Shown here piece after piece: positions 54,132 through 63,137 of a stretch of 64,000 bases of DNA; position 1 is the first letter of the stretch, and every line of letters starts with the position of its first letter. The notes under the pieces were generated by a model. That model worked only from the letters and a program-made list of their open reading frames with translations, ran no database searches and was not told the DNA's origin. The stretch covers positions 124,001-188,000 of the forward strand of contig NZ_VSKS01000003.1 of assembly GCF_008312835.1 (NCBI RefSeq). Direction: 5' to 3'. The stretch comes from Streptomyces marokkonensis. Its GTDB lineage: Bacteria > Actinomycetota > Actinomycetes > Streptomycetales > Streptomycetaceae. A program made the translations under genes and the position numbers.

Positions 54132-55163
54132 ATGGCGCTCACGCTCTACGTCGACACCGCGCGCTGGCGGGCGCATCACAAGCACGTGCAGGAGCAGTTC
54201 CCGGGTCTGGTCCCGGTCTGCAAGGGCAACGGCTACGGCTTCGGCCACGAGCGTCTCGCCGAGGAGGCCACCCGGCTGGGCTCCGACGTCCTGGCCGTCG
54301 GCACGACGTACGAGGCCGCCCGGATCAAGGACTGGTTCGGCGGTGACCTGCTCGTGCTGACGCCGTACCGGCGGGGCGAGGAGCCGGTGCCGCTGCCCGA
54401 CCGGGTCATCCGCTCGGTGTCGTCGGTCGACGGCGTGTACGGCCTGGTCGGTGCCCGCGTGGTCATCGAGGTGATGTCCTCGATGAAGCGGCACGGCATC
54501 ACCGAGCAGGATCTGCCCCAGCTGCACTCCGCGATAGAGAACGTCCGGCTGGAGGGCTTCGCCCTTCATCTGCCGCTCGACCGCACCGACGGCTCGGACG
54601 CCGTCGAGGAGGTCATCGGCTGGATGGACCGCCTGCGGGCGGCCCGCCTCCCGCTGCACACGATGTTCGTGAGCCACCTCAAGGCCGACGAACTCGCCCG
54701 GCTGCAGCAGCAGTTCCCCCAGACCCGCTTCCGGGCCCGGATCGGCACCCGGCTGTGGCTGGGCGACCACGAGGCGACCGAGTACCGGGGCGCGGTCCTG
54801 GACGTCACGCGCGTCGCCAAGGGGGACCGGTTCGGCTACCGGCAGCAGAAGGCCGCCTCCGACGGCTACCTGGTGGTCGTGGCGGGCGGCACGTCGCACG
54901 GAGTGGGCCTGGAGGCCCCCAAGGCCCTGCACGGGGTCATGCCGCGCGCCAAGGGCGTCGCACGCGCCGGTCTGGCCACGGTCAACCGGAACCTTTCGCC
55001 GTTCGTCTGGGGCGGCAAGCAGCGCTGGTTCGCCGAGCCGCCGCACATGCAGGTGTCGATCCTGTTCGTGCCGGCCGACGCACCGGAGCCGAAGGTAGGC
55101 GAGGAACTGGTGGCCCATCTCCGGCACACCACCACGCAGTTCGACCGGCTCGTCGACCGCTGA
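54132..55163 (+). CDS. Alanine racemase-like PLP enzyme (fold type III)
   Basis: 343 residues from ATG 54132. The N-terminal TIM-barrel carries the PLP lysine Lys31 in VCKGNGYGFG (compare KANAYGHG of alanine racemase). The C-terminal beta-domain contains RIGTRLWLGD and LDVTRVAKGDRFGYRQQKA. It is shorter and more divergent than housekeeping Alr, which Streptomyces keep at another locus, so the reaction may differ. Its place about 100 bases after femX suggests a role with peptidoglycan precursors or D-amino acids. A good terminator closes the pair. Confidence 0.82.
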   Translation: MALTLYVDTARWRAHHKHVQEQFPGLVPVCKGNGYGFGHERLAEEATRLGSDVLAVGTTYEAARIKDWFGGDLLVLTPYRRGEEPVPLPDRVIRSVSSVDGVYGLVGARVVIEVMSSMKRHGITEQDLPQLHSAIENVRLEGFALHLPLDRTDGSDAVEEVIGWMDRLRAARLPLHTMFVSHLKADELARLQQQFPQTRFRARIGTRLWLGDHEATEYRGAVLDVTRVAKGDRFGYRQQKAASDGYLVVVAGGTSHGVGLEAPKALHGVMPRAKGVARAGLATVNRNLSPFVWGGKQRWFAEPPHMQVSILFVPADAPEPKVGEELVAHLRHTTTQFDRLVDR

Positions 55164-55171
55164 CAGCGAGA

Positions 55172-55205
55172 AGGCCGGGCACGGATGTCCCGTTGCCCGG
55201 CCTTT
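55172..55205. terminator. Terminator between racemase-like and GT87 genes
   Basis: Perfect 11-base stem AAGGCCGGGCA (55172-55182) / TGCCCGGCCTT (55195-55205), 12-base loop; lies between convergent genes and ends in TTTA on the plus strand. Confidence 0.8.
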
Positions 55206-55243
55206 ACCGCGCCTGAGAAGGCGCCCCACCACGAGCTGTTCGC

Positions 55244-56743
55244 TCAGAGCGAACTGCCGGTGGCTCCCGTCCTGCCCCATTCGACCCGGCGCCCTTCGAA
55301 GTGGGCCGCGTGCCGCGCGGGACGCGCTGCGGGGCCGAGCACGAAGACGTCGTCCGCCCCGTCGAGCACGCCACCCGAGGGATCGTCGTCACCGGACCGG
55401 CGCACCGGGTCCCGGTCCGGCATCAGGATGTCGCGCACGACCATGACACACAGGTAGAGCGTCCCCAGCAGGTGCATGCCGATGACCCAGTGGTAGCCGT
55501 CGGTGGGCAGGCCCTTGTGAGCGTCCCCGCTGGTCGTGTACGCGAGGTACATCCAGATGCCCAGGAAGTACGCCACCTCGCATGCCTGCCAGATGAGGAA
55601 GTCCCGCCACTTCGGCCGGGCGAGGGCCGCCAGCGGCACCAGCCACAGGACGTACTGCGGCGAATAGACCTTGTTGGTGAGGATGAACGCCGCGACGATC
55701 AGGAAGGCGAGCTGGGCGAACCGCGGCCGGCGGGGAGCCGCGAGCGCGAGTGCCGCGACACCCGCGCAGCACAGCAGCATCAGCAGCGTGGCGAGTGTGT
55801 TGACCGTGTCGGTGCTCAGCGGGTCGTCCGAGTTCTGCGCCATGATCAGCCAGAAGGACCCGAAGTCGACCCCTCGCTCCTGGCTGAACGTGTAGAACTT
55901 CGACCAGCCGTCGAAGGCGAACAGCATCACCGGGCCGTTCACGACGAGCCAGGCGACGGCCGCGCCCGCGAGGGCCGTGCCGTACTGCCTCCAGCGACCC
56001 GCGCGCCAGCACAGCACCAGCAGCGGCCCGAGCAGCAGCACGGGATAGAGCTTGGCGGCCGTGGCCAGGCCCAGAAGGACACCGAAGGCGAGGGAGCGCC
56101 CCCGCGACCACATCAGCATCGCGGCGGCCGTCAGAGCCACCGCCAGCAGATCCCAGTTGATGGTCGCGGTCAGCGCGAGGGCCGGTGCCAGCGCGACCAG
56201 CAGCCCGTCCCAGGGCCGCCGTGCGTGCGTGCGCGTCACGCAGACCGCGATGACGGCCGCGCATGCCATCAGCATTCCGGCGTTGACCATCCAGTACCAC
56301 TGCTCCTGGTCCTGGATGCTGCCGCTGCCAGGGGTGAGCCAGGCGGCGACCTCCATGAACACGCCGGTCAGCACCGGGTACTCGAGGTACTGCATGTCCC
56401 CGGGGAGCTTGTCGAAGTACGGCACCAGCCCGTCGGCGAAGCCGCGCCCCTGGTACAGGTGCGGGATGTCCGAGTAGCAGGCGTGCGTGTACTGGGAGCC
56501 GGCGCCGAAGAACCAGGCGCCGTTGTAGCAGGGCGCCTTCTGCACCAGACCGAGGGCGAACATGCCGATCGCCACGAGCGCGATCACCCGCACCGGGGTC
56601 CACCAGGACCTGCCGGGCAGGGCACGCCGTCCGAGCGGGCCGCCGATCAGCTCGCTGCCGGCCGCGGCGACCCGGTCCTCCTCGGTCGGCCGCACCGGCT
56701 CCGGCTCGTGGACGCTCGCTTGCGTCGATTCTCCACTGGGCAT
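55244..56743 (-). CDS. GT87-family polyprenyl-sugar mannosyltransferase-like membrane protein
   Basis: 499 residues from ATG 56743 (AGG eight bases upstream; ATG 56752 is possible). About ten membrane helices; a large first extracytoplasmic loop follows helix 1 (VIALVAIGMFALGLVQ) and contains the acidic patch YLEYPVLTG. This is the DUF2029/GT87 plan, used by mycobacterial mannosyltransferases of lipomannan/PIM synthesis. In Streptomyces the acceptor is unknown; lipomannan-like or glycoprotein targets are possible. It is transcribed behind the PBP gene after a hairpin and a parS site. Confidence 0.85.
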   Translation of the reverse strand: MPSGESTQASVHEPEPVRPTEEDRVAAAGSELIGGPLGRRALPGRSWWTPVRVIALVAIGMFALGLVQKAPCYNGAWFFGAGSQYTHACYSDIPHLYQGRGFADGLVPYFDKLPGDMQYLEYPVLTGVFMEVAAWLTPGSGSIQDQEQWYWMVNAGMLMACAAVIAVCVTRTHARRPWDGLLVALAPALALTATINWDLLAVALTAAAMLMWSRGRSLAFGVLLGLATAAKLYPVLLLGPLLVLCWRAGRWRQYGTALAGAAVAWLVVNGPVMLFAFDGWSKFYTFSQERGVDFGSFWLIMAQNSDDPLSTDTVNTLATLLMLLCCAGVAALALAAPRRPRFAQLAFLIVAAFILTNKVYSPQYVLWLVPLAALARPKWRDFLIWQACEVAYFLGIWMYLAYTTSGDAHKGLPTDGYHWVIGMHLLGTLYLCVMVVRDILMPDRDPVRRSGDDDPSGGVLDGADDVFVLGPAARPARHAAHFEGRRVEWGRTGATGSSL

Positions 56744-56781
56744 GCCGCACATCCTGCCGTACGAGGCCGGGGATACGCCGA

Positions 56782-56812
56782 GGGCCGCCGTACCCGGCGG
56801 GTACGGCGGCCC
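56782..56812 (-). terminator. Terminator hairpin between PBP and GT87 genes
   Basis: Perfect 14-base stem GGGCCGCCGTACCC (56782-56795) / GGGTACGGCGGCCC (56799-56812) with a three-base loop, 40 bases beyond the PBP stop and two bases from a parS core. Confidence 0.78.
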
Positions 56813-56814
56813 GT

Positions 56815-56828
56815 GTTTCACGTGAAAC
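56815..56828. other. parS site (exact core) between PBP and GT87 genes
   Basis: GTTTCACGTGAAAC with T on the left and G on the right flank. It occupies the space between the PBP stop codon (23 bases away) and the terminator hairpin (two bases away). Confidence 0.9.
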
Positions 56829-56851
56829 GCCCAAGCCGGGCGATAAGACGA

Positions 56852-59467
56852 CTAACCGGTCGGGCCTCCGAAGAGACCGCCTCCGTTGCCGTTGCCCTTG
56901 CTGGTCCCGGTGTCACCGCTCTCGGTGGGCGACGGTGACGTGCTCACGCCTCCGTCCGTTCCACCGGTGTCCGTGCCGCCGGGACCGGTGCCTCCGGTCT
57001 CCTCTTCGTCCTTGCAGCGGAAGTCGAACGGTTCGCACGTTTCGGTTTCCTGCGGCGGCGCCGGCGTGGTCTCGGTCTCCGTGGGCGACGGCGGCGCCGA
57101 AGGAGTCGGCTCCTCCGTCTCCGTCACCGTCGGGGTCGGGGACGGCGCACCGATCCCGTCGGCGATCTCACCGATCTTCTCCGCCTCCGGGAACCCGGGG
57201 TCGGACTCGCCCTTCAGCGCTGCCTTCATGAACTCGGTCCACACCTCCGTGGGGATGTCACCACCGTGGATCGAGTCCTTGCCCGCCGTGCCGTTCATGG
57301 AGAGCAGTTTGTGGCTCTTGGGATCTTCACGGAACATCGTGACCGCGGTCGACAGCTGCTTGGTGTAGCCGACGAACCAGGCCGACTTGTTCTCGTCGGT
57401 CGTACCCGTCTTGCCGGCTGCCGTGCGGCCCAGTTCCAGCGCGTGCTGGGCGGTGCCGTTCTCGATCACGTTCTCGAGCATGTCCGTGACGTTGTTCGCC
57501 ACGTTCTCGGGCATGGCCTGCTTGATGCGCGGCTTGTCGAAGCCGGGCAGCTCCGACCCCTTGTGCTTGACGGAGGTCACCGAGTACGGGTCGGCCTGCT
57601 TGCCGGATGCCGCGAAGGTCGCGTAGGCATCGGCCATGCGGATGGCGCTGGGGGTCGAGGTACCGAGCGCGAACGAGGCGTTGAGCCCGGCGAAGCTGTC
57701 CTTGAGGATGCCTGACCTCTCGGCGAGATCCGCCACGTTCTTCATCCCCACGTCCATACCGAGCTGCACGAACGGGGTGTTGACGGACTGCTCCATCGCC
57801 TTGCGCAGGGAGATGTAACCCCACGGACGGTCGCTCTCGTTCTTCTGGAGGAAGGGCGTGTTGTCCTTCTTGAGGACGAGGGACCCGTCGTTGTTCCTGA
57901 TCTTCAGGTTGTCGTTGCCGTTGTACTTGCTGAGCGGCGAGATACCCACACCGTCGGTCTTGTACGTGCCGTGCTGCATCGCGGCGGCCATCACGAACGG
58001 CTTCCACGTCGAACCGACCGGGATACCCGACGTGTCCGCGTTGTTGTTGAAGTGGCCGTTCTCGAAGCCGGCGCCACCGTAGAGCGCGACGATCGCGCCG
58101 TCATTGGGCTTCACGGTCGCCGCACCGAACTGGACGTGCTTGTCCAGCTCGCGCTTCGGGTCGATGTTCTTCTTCTCGACCTTCTTGACGGCCTTGGCCA
58201 GCGCGTCGACCTTGTCCTTCTCGAAGGTCGTGTAGATCTGGTAGCCGCCCTGGTCGAACTGCGCCTCCGTGACGTCGGAGTTCTTCAGGACGTACCGCTT
58301 CGCGGTGTCGACGAGGTAGCTGATCTGACCGGTCATGCCCTTGGTCGCCTTGCGGCCCTGCGGCAGGGGGTACTTCTTGGTCGCCTGCTGGTACTCGGCG
58401 TCCGTGAGGTGGCCGTCGGCGTGCATCTGCTCGAGGATCCAGCCCCAGCGGTCCTCGGAGCGCTCACGGTTGGCCTCGGGAGTGGCCGAGGAGTCCAGGC
58501 TCTGGTTGCCCGCGGGGTCGTAGTACGTCGGGCCCTTGAGCAGGGCGGCGAGGAAGGCGCACTCGCTGGGCTTGAGGTCGACCGCGTCCTTGCCGTAGTA
58601 CGTCTGGGCGGCTGCCTGGATGCCGTAGGCGCCACGGCCGTAGTACGAGGTGTTCAGGTAGCCCTGGAGGATCTCGTCCTTGGAGAGCTTCGTGCCCACC
58701 TTGATCGAGATGAACATCTCCTTGAACTTACGGGAGACCGTCTGTTCCTGGCTCAGGTAGGTGTTCTTCACGAACTGCTGGGTGATCGTCGAGCCACCCT
58801 GCGTGTCCGCGCCCCGTGCCATGTTGCCGAGCGCCCGGGCGATGCCCATCGGGTCGATGCCGGAGTCGTCGTAGAAGCTCTTGTTCTCGGCGGAGATCAC
58901 CGCCCACTGCATGGCTTCGGGGATGCGGTCGATGGTGACGTTCTGCCGGTTCTGGCCGCTGCCGGTGGCGACCATCTGGCTTCCGTCCGCCCAGTAGTAG
59001 ACGTTGTTCTCGGACAACGCCGCGGCGTTCTCCTCGCTGGGCACGCTGACCATCGCGTAGCCGATTCCCGCCACGGCCACCAGGCTGCCCAGGAAGGCGA
59101 GGAACAGGCCGGACACGAGCTTCCAGGACGGCATCCAGCGGCGCCAGCCGTCCTTGTCGTAGCGCGGATAGTCGATCGCCCGCTTCCTGCCGGGAGGGGC
59201 CGCACGTCCTCTGCCCCGGCCGGGCGCGGCGGGACCGGTACGCCGGGCCCCGCCGCGCTGCGCCGCGCGTCGCGCCTCGGCGCGGCTGCCGTACGTACGC
59301 TCCTCACCCCCCGAGCCGCGGGAACCCGACCCATAGGAATCGGACGGAGATCCGGTGGCGCCTCGCGGTGCCGCGCGGCGGCCGGAGGACGAGCCGGACT
59401 GGCCGCGTCGGGCCGCGGCACGTCCGCCTCCCTGCGGCTGCGGCGGTTTGCGACGGTGCTCGCTCAT
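56852..59467 (-). CDS. Bifunctional class A penicillin-binding protein
   Basis: 871 residues from ATG 59467 (AGGAG nine bases upstream). A long basic, Ser/Gly/Arg-rich cytoplasmic tail (1-112) precedes a single membrane helix (about 115-142). The GT51 glycosyltransferase domain has catalytic Glu194 in ISAENKSFYDDSGID and the TQGGSTITQQ motif. The transpeptidase has GSTWKPF (SxxK), SVN and KTGTTDENKSAW. The C-terminal ~120 residues are a Pro/Thr/Glu-rich tail with an isolated CEPFDFRCKD pair of Cys. It polymerises and cross-links peptidoglycan outside the membrane. The divergent PadR gene lies 397 bases away. Confidence 0.95.
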   Translation of the reverse strand: MSEHRRKPPQPQGGGRAAARRGQSGSSSGRRAAPRGATGSPSDSYGSGSRGSGGEERTYGSRAEARRAAQRGGARRTGPAAPGRGRGRAAPPGRKRAIDYPRYDKDGWRRWMPSWKLVSGLFLAFLGSLVAVAGIGYAMVSVPSEENAAALSENNVYYWADGSQMVATGSGQNRQNVTIDRIPEAMQWAVISAENKSFYDDSGIDPMGIARALGNMARGADTQGGSTITQQFVKNTYLSQEQTVSRKFKEMFISIKVGTKLSKDEILQGYLNTSYYGRGAYGIQAAAQTYYGKDAVDLKPSECAFLAALLKGPTYYDPAGNQSLDSSATPEANRERSEDRWGWILEQMHADGHLTDAEYQQATKKYPLPQGRKATKGMTGQISYLVDTAKRYVLKNSDVTEAQFDQGGYQIYTTFEKDKVDALAKAVKKVEKKNIDPKRELDKHVQFGAATVKPNDGAIVALYGGAGFENGHFNNNADTSGIPVGSTWKPFVMAAAMQHGTYKTDGVGISPLSKYNGNDNLKIRNNDGSLVLKKDNTPFLQKNESDRPWGYISLRKAMEQSVNTPFVQLGMDVGMKNVADLAERSGILKDSFAGLNASFALGTSTPSAIRMADAYATFAASGKQADPYSVTSVKHKGSELPGFDKPRIKQAMPENVANNVTDMLENVIENGTAQHALELGRTAAGKTGTTDENKSAWFVGYTKQLSTAVTMFREDPKSHKLLSMNGTAGKDSIHGGDIPTEVWTEFMKAALKGESDPGFPEAEKIGEIADGIGAPSPTPTVTETEEPTPSAPPSPTETETTPAPPQETETCEPFDFRCKDEEETGGTGPGGTDTGGTDGGVSTSPSPTESGDTGTSKGNGNGGGLFGGPTG

Positions 59468-59863
59468 CGAACGACTACTCCTCGGGCAGGCGCACCCTTG
59501 CGCGCCTGGAAACGGCGGCTGGTTTCCGGTCCCCCCGAAGTACGGATGCGGCGCTTTCCGCATTCACCCGTACCGCACCGGGGACAGAGACGCCCCCGGA
59601 CGTCACTCGGTTCCCGGTGGTGTGCATGGCGCACAGACTACGCACCGCCAAAACCCGCCGAGCACAGAAGTTCACCTCAAATCAGGCAACTTGCTCGCAA
59701 CGAAACGGTGATGTGATCCCGTTCACTCTTCTCCCCCTTGTCGCTTCCGGCAGGCCGTTCTATCGTCGTGATGTATCGAGTCGATACATCAGCTCGACAT
59801 AAAGACGGCGACGAGCCGTCCACGAGGCCGTCACGGCACGACCGCGGCAGAGGGGAGGCGACG
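59468..59863. promoter_or_regulatory. PBP-PadR divergent regulatory region
   Basis: 396 bases without a gene. On the minus strand GGAAC (59614-59610) followed after 18 bases by GTC (59591-59589) fits the sigma-E promoter form GAAC-N18-GTC used at cell-envelope genes; it lies about 120 bases before the PBP start. The centre (59660-59760) is AT-rich. The PadR operator is at 59769-59791. Confidence 0.45.
59769..59791. promoter_or_regulatory. PadR operator upstream of the padR gene
   Basis: A 23-bp perfect palindrome: arms TGATGTATCGA and TCGATACATCA around one central G. ATGTATCG-type dyads are typical PadR-family operators. It lies 73 bases before the padR ATG, and part of it (TATCG) may overlap the promoter. 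Autorepression is the likely use. Confidence 0.7.
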
Positions 59864-60547
59864 ATGAGCCGGCGTTCCGGGATCCTCGAGTTCGCCGTAC
59901 TCGGCCTGCTCCGCGAATCTCCGATGCACGGCTACGAGCTGCGCAAGCGACTCAATACGTCACTGGGTGTGTTCCGTGCGTTCAGCTACGGGACGCTTTA
60001 CCCCTGCCTCAAGACGCTGGTCGCCAACGGCTGGTTGATCGAGGAGCCGGGGAACACCACCGAGGACGCCCTCGCCGCTCCGCTCGCGGGGCGCCGCGCC
60101 AAGATCGTCTACCGGTTGACGGCGGAGGGTAAGGAGCACTTCGAGGAGCTGCTCTCCCAGACCGGACCGGACGCGTACGAGGACGAGACCTTCGCCGCGC
60201 GGTTCGCCTTCTTCGGACAGACGTCGCGCGACGTCCGTATGCGCGTGCTCGAGGGCCGCCGCAGCCGGCTGGAGGAGCGCCTCGAGAAGATGCGCGCCTC
60301 CCTGGTCCGGACCCGGGAGCGCCTCGACGACTACACGCTCGAGCTCCAGCGCCACGGGATGGAGTCCGTGGAGCGCGAAGTGCGCTGGCTGAACGAGCTC
60401 ATCGAGAGCGAGCGGGCCGGGCGGGACCTGAAGGGGTCCGCCACCGGGGGGCCCGCTCAGCAGGACACCACATCTGGAGCGCCGGGCGGCCTGCCCCGGC
60501 CGGGGGACGAACCCCGGCCGGATTCGCCCGACGACACCGCCACGTGA
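59864..60547 (+). CDS. PadR-family transcriptional regulator
   Basis: 227 residues from ATG 59864 (GGGGAGG upstream). PadR-type winged helix (residues 1-90): [20 protein letters not shown], then [14 protein letters not shown] and [20 protein letters not shown]-terminal dimerisation helix region (about 110-190, with [20 protein letters not shown]) puts it in the larger PadR-s1/Vir-like class, with a Pro-rich tail. It lies 43 bases upstream of ino1 on the same strand, so it may control ino1 or its own promoter through the 59769 palindrome. Confidence 0.9.
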   Translation: MSRRSGILEFAVLGLLRESPMHGYELRKRLNTSLGVFRAFSYGTLYPCLKTLVANGWLIEEPGNTTEDALAAPLAGRRAKIVYRLTAEGKEHFEELLSQTGPDAYEDETFAARFAFFGQTSRDVRMRVLEGRRSRLEERLEKMRASLVRTRERLDDYTLELQRHGMESVEREVRWLNELIESERAGRDLKGSATGGPAQQDTTSGAPGGLPRPGDEPRPDSPDDTAT

Positions 60548-60590
60548 GACCCGCTCAGGGACTCACTCGTACACACAGGGAGCAACCGGA

Positions 60591-61673
60591 ATGGGTTCGG
60601 TTCGCGTAGCCATCGTCGGCGTGGGCAACTGCGCCGCGTCGCTGGTGCAGGGAGTCGAGTACTACAAGGACGCCGACGCGGCAGCCAAGGTGCCGGGCCT
60701 GATGCACGTCCAGTTCGGCGACTACCACGTCAGGGACGTCGAGTTCGTCGCCGCCTTCGACGTGGACGCCAAGAAGGTCGGTCTCGACCTCGCGGACGCC
60801 ATCGGCGCCTCCGAGAACAACACCATCAAGATCTGCGACGTCCCCAGCACCGGCGTGACGGTCCAGCGCGGCCACACCCTCGACGGTCTCGGCAAGTACT
60901 ACCGCGAGACCATCGAGGAGTCCGCCGAGGAGCCGGTCGACGTCGTCCAGATCCTCAAGGACAAGCAGGTCGACGTCCTCGTCTGCTACCTGCCCGTCGG
61001 CTCCGAGGACGCGGCGAAGTTCTACGCCCAGTGCGCCATCGACGCCAAGGTCGCCTTCGTCAACGCCCTCCCGGTCTTCATCGCCGGCACCAAGGAGTGG
61101 GCGGACAAGTTCACCGAGGCGGGTGTCCCGATCGTCGGTGACGACATCAAGTCCCAGGTCGGCGCCACCATCACGCACCGCGTCATGGCGAAGCTGTTCG
61201 AGGACCGGGGCGTCATCCTGGACCGCACGATGCAGCTGAACGTCGGCGGCAACATGGACTTCAAGAACATGCTCGAGCGCGACCGCCTCGAGTCCAAGAA
61301 GATCTCCAAGACGCAGGCCGTCACCTCGCAGATCCCCGACCGGGAGCTCGGCGAGAAGAACGTCCACATCGGCCCGTCCGACTACGTCGCCTGGCTGGAC
61401 GACCGCAAGTGGGCCTACGTCCGCCTCGAGGGTCGCGCCTTCGGCGACGTCCCGCTGAACCTGGAGTACAAGCTCGAGGTCTGGGACTCCCCGAACTCCG
61501 CCGGTGTCATCATCGACGCCCTGCGCGCCGCGAAGATCGCCAAGGACCGGGGCATCGGCGGCCCGATCCTCTCGGCGTCCTCGTACTTCATGAAGTCCCC
61601 GCCGGTGCAGTACTTCGACGACCAGGCCCGCGAGAACGTCGAGAAGTTCATCAGGGGCGAGGCCGAGCGCTAG
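60591..61673 (+). CDS. ino1: Myo-inositol-3-phosphate synthase
   Basis: 360 residues from ATG 60591 with GGAG upstream. Features: NAD-binding [16 protein letters not shown], the NALPVFIAG segment, [14 protein letters not shown] with catalytic Lys nearby, and [20 protein letters not shown]. It converts glucose 6-phosphate to inositol 3-phosphate for phosphatidylinositol and mycothiol. The actinobacterial/archaeal short form is used. It lies immediately downstream of padR and ends at a hairpin terminator. Confidence 0.95.
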   Translation: MGSVRVAIVGVGNCAASLVQGVEYYKDADAAAKVPGLMHVQFGDYHVRDVEFVAAFDVDAKKVGLDLADAIGASENNTIKICDVPSTGVTVQRGHTLDGLGKYYRETIEESAEEPVDVVQILKDKQVDVLVCYLPVGSEDAAKFYAQCAIDAKVAFVNALPVFIAGTKEWADKFTEAGVPIVGDDIKSQVGATITHRVMAKLFEDRGVILDRTMQLNVGGNMDFKNMLERDRLESKKISKTQAVTSQIPDRELGEKNVHIGPSDYVAWLDDRKWAYVRLEGRAFGDVPLNLEYKLEVWDSPNSAGVIIDALRAAKIAKDRGIGGPILSASSYFMKSPPVQYFDDQARENVEKFIRGEAER

Positions 61674-61695
61674 GACCTCCCCGATGCGGGCAGTT

Positions 61696-61729
61696 GAGGG
61701 TCTCCGGGTCGTATGTCCCGGAGACCCTC
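61696..61729 (+). terminator. Terminator of ino1
   Basis: Perfect 13-base stem GAGGGTCTCCGGG (61696-61708) / CCCGGAGACCCTC (61717-61729), eight-base loop, 22 bases after the ino1 stop and followed by TTCG. Confidence 0.82.
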
Positions 61730-61751
61730 TTCGTATGTGAGGCTGTGCCCC

Positions 61752-63014
61752 ATGGCCGTCGTCCGTGACCTGCGCGTTCTGCTGCGCTTCCAGGGCTTCA
61801 GACGCCTGCTCGCCGTCCGGCTGCTCTCCCAGGGCGCCGACGGCGTCTTCCAGGTCGCGCTCGCCTCGTACGTGGTCTTCTCGCCGGAGAGGCAGACATC
61901 GGCCGCGGCGGTCGCCTCCGCGATGGCGGTCCTGCTCCTCCCGTATTCCGTGGTGGGACCCTTCGCCGGGGTCCTGCTGGACCGCTGGCGCCGCCGCCAG
62001 GTCTTTCTGTACGGCAACCTGCTGCGCGCCCTGATGGCGTCGGTGACCGCCCTCCTCATCATCGGCCGGGTGCCCGACTGGCTCCTCTTCGTCTCCGCTC
62101 TGTGCGTCACCGGAGTCAACCGCTTCGTCCTCGCGGGACTGTCCGCCGCGCTGCCGCGCGTGGTGGACAGCGAGCGGCTGGTCATCGCCAACTCCCTGTC
62201 ACCGACCGCCGGCACACTCGCCGCGACCGCCGGTGGCGGCCTGGCCTTCGTCGTCCGCCTGCTCGTCGCCGACTCCGACGCGGCGGTGGTGCTCGTGGGC
62301 GCCGCGCTGTACCTGGGCGCGGCCGTGGCATCACTGCGCATGGCGAAGGAACTGCTCGGCCCCGACCGGGCGCTGGTACGTCCCCGGCTGACCACGGCGC
62401 TCACCGGCACCGTGCGCGACCTGAGGGCGGGGGTACGTCACCTCGCCGAACCCCCGCGCAGAGAGGCGGCCTGGGCACTGACGGCCATGTCGCTGATGCG
62501 GTTCTGCTACGGCGCCGTGCTCGTTCTGCTGCTGATGCTGTGCCGGTACGCGTTGACCTCGACCACGGACGAGGGACTCGCCCTGCTGGGGCTGGCGTTG
62601 GGTGCCTCGGGCGCCGGCTTCTTCGCCGCGGCCGTCATGACTCCCTGGGCCGCCGGGCGGCTCGGGCCCGGTCGCTGGATCGTGGTGTGCGCCGCGTCGG
62701 CCGCGGTGCTGGTACCCGCGTGCGGCCTGCCGTTCGCCACCGGCCCGCTCCTCGCCGGGGCGTTCGTCCTGGGGCTGACCACCCAGGGTGCCAAGATCGC
62801 CACGGACACCATCGTCCAGTCCGCCGTCGAGGACGGCTTCCGCGGCCGGATCTTCTCTCTGTACGACGTCCTGTTCAACGTGGCCTTCGTCGGCGCCGCC
62901 GCAGTGGCCGCCCTGATGCTTCCACCCGACGGCCGATCGGTCCCGCTGGTGGTAACAATCGCCGTTATCTACGGAGCAGTAGCTATGGCTATGGCCCGTT
63001 TTGCACATCAGTAA
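61752..63014 (+). CDS. MFS transporter
   Basis: 420 residues from ATG 61752 (GAGG nine bases upstream). Twelve helices, with the MFS loop DRWRRRQVFLYGN between helices 2 and 3. The opening VLLRFQGFRRLLAVRLLSQGADGVFQVA matches the enterobactin-exporter-like or macrolide-efflux MFS group. Substrate unknown. Its terminal codons are unusually AT-rich (AIYGAVAMAMARFAH region) just before the promoter of the next gene. Confidence 0.87.
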   Translation: MAVVRDLRVLLRFQGFRRLLAVRLLSQGADGVFQVALASYVVFSPERQTSAAAVASAMAVLLLPYSVVGPFAGVLLDRWRRRQVFLYGNLLRALMASVTALLIIGRVPDWLLFVSALCVTGVNRFVLAGLSAALPRVVDSERLVIANSLSPTAGTLAATAGGGLAFVVRLLVADSDAAVVLVGAALYLGAAVASLRMAKELLGPDRALVRPRLTTALTGTVRDLRAGVRHLAEPPRREAAWALTAMSLMRFCYGAVLVLLLMLCRYALTSTTDEGLALLGLALGASGAGFFAAAVMTPWAAGRLGPGRWIVVCAASAAVLVPACGLPFATGPLLAGAFVLGLTTQGAKIATDTIVQSAVEDGFRGRIFSLYDVLFNVAFVGAAAVAALMLPPDGRSVPLVVTIAVIYGAVAMAMARFAHQ

Positions 63015-63137
63015 GTGTCACATCAACGCCACAGAGCCTTTTAGGGCTACAGAGTTGTCAGTGCGGGCCGGTAGCTTACGTGCGTCTTATCAGCGCATCG
63101 TTCGCGCCACGCACTCATGTTCTAGGGGGACTCCCAA

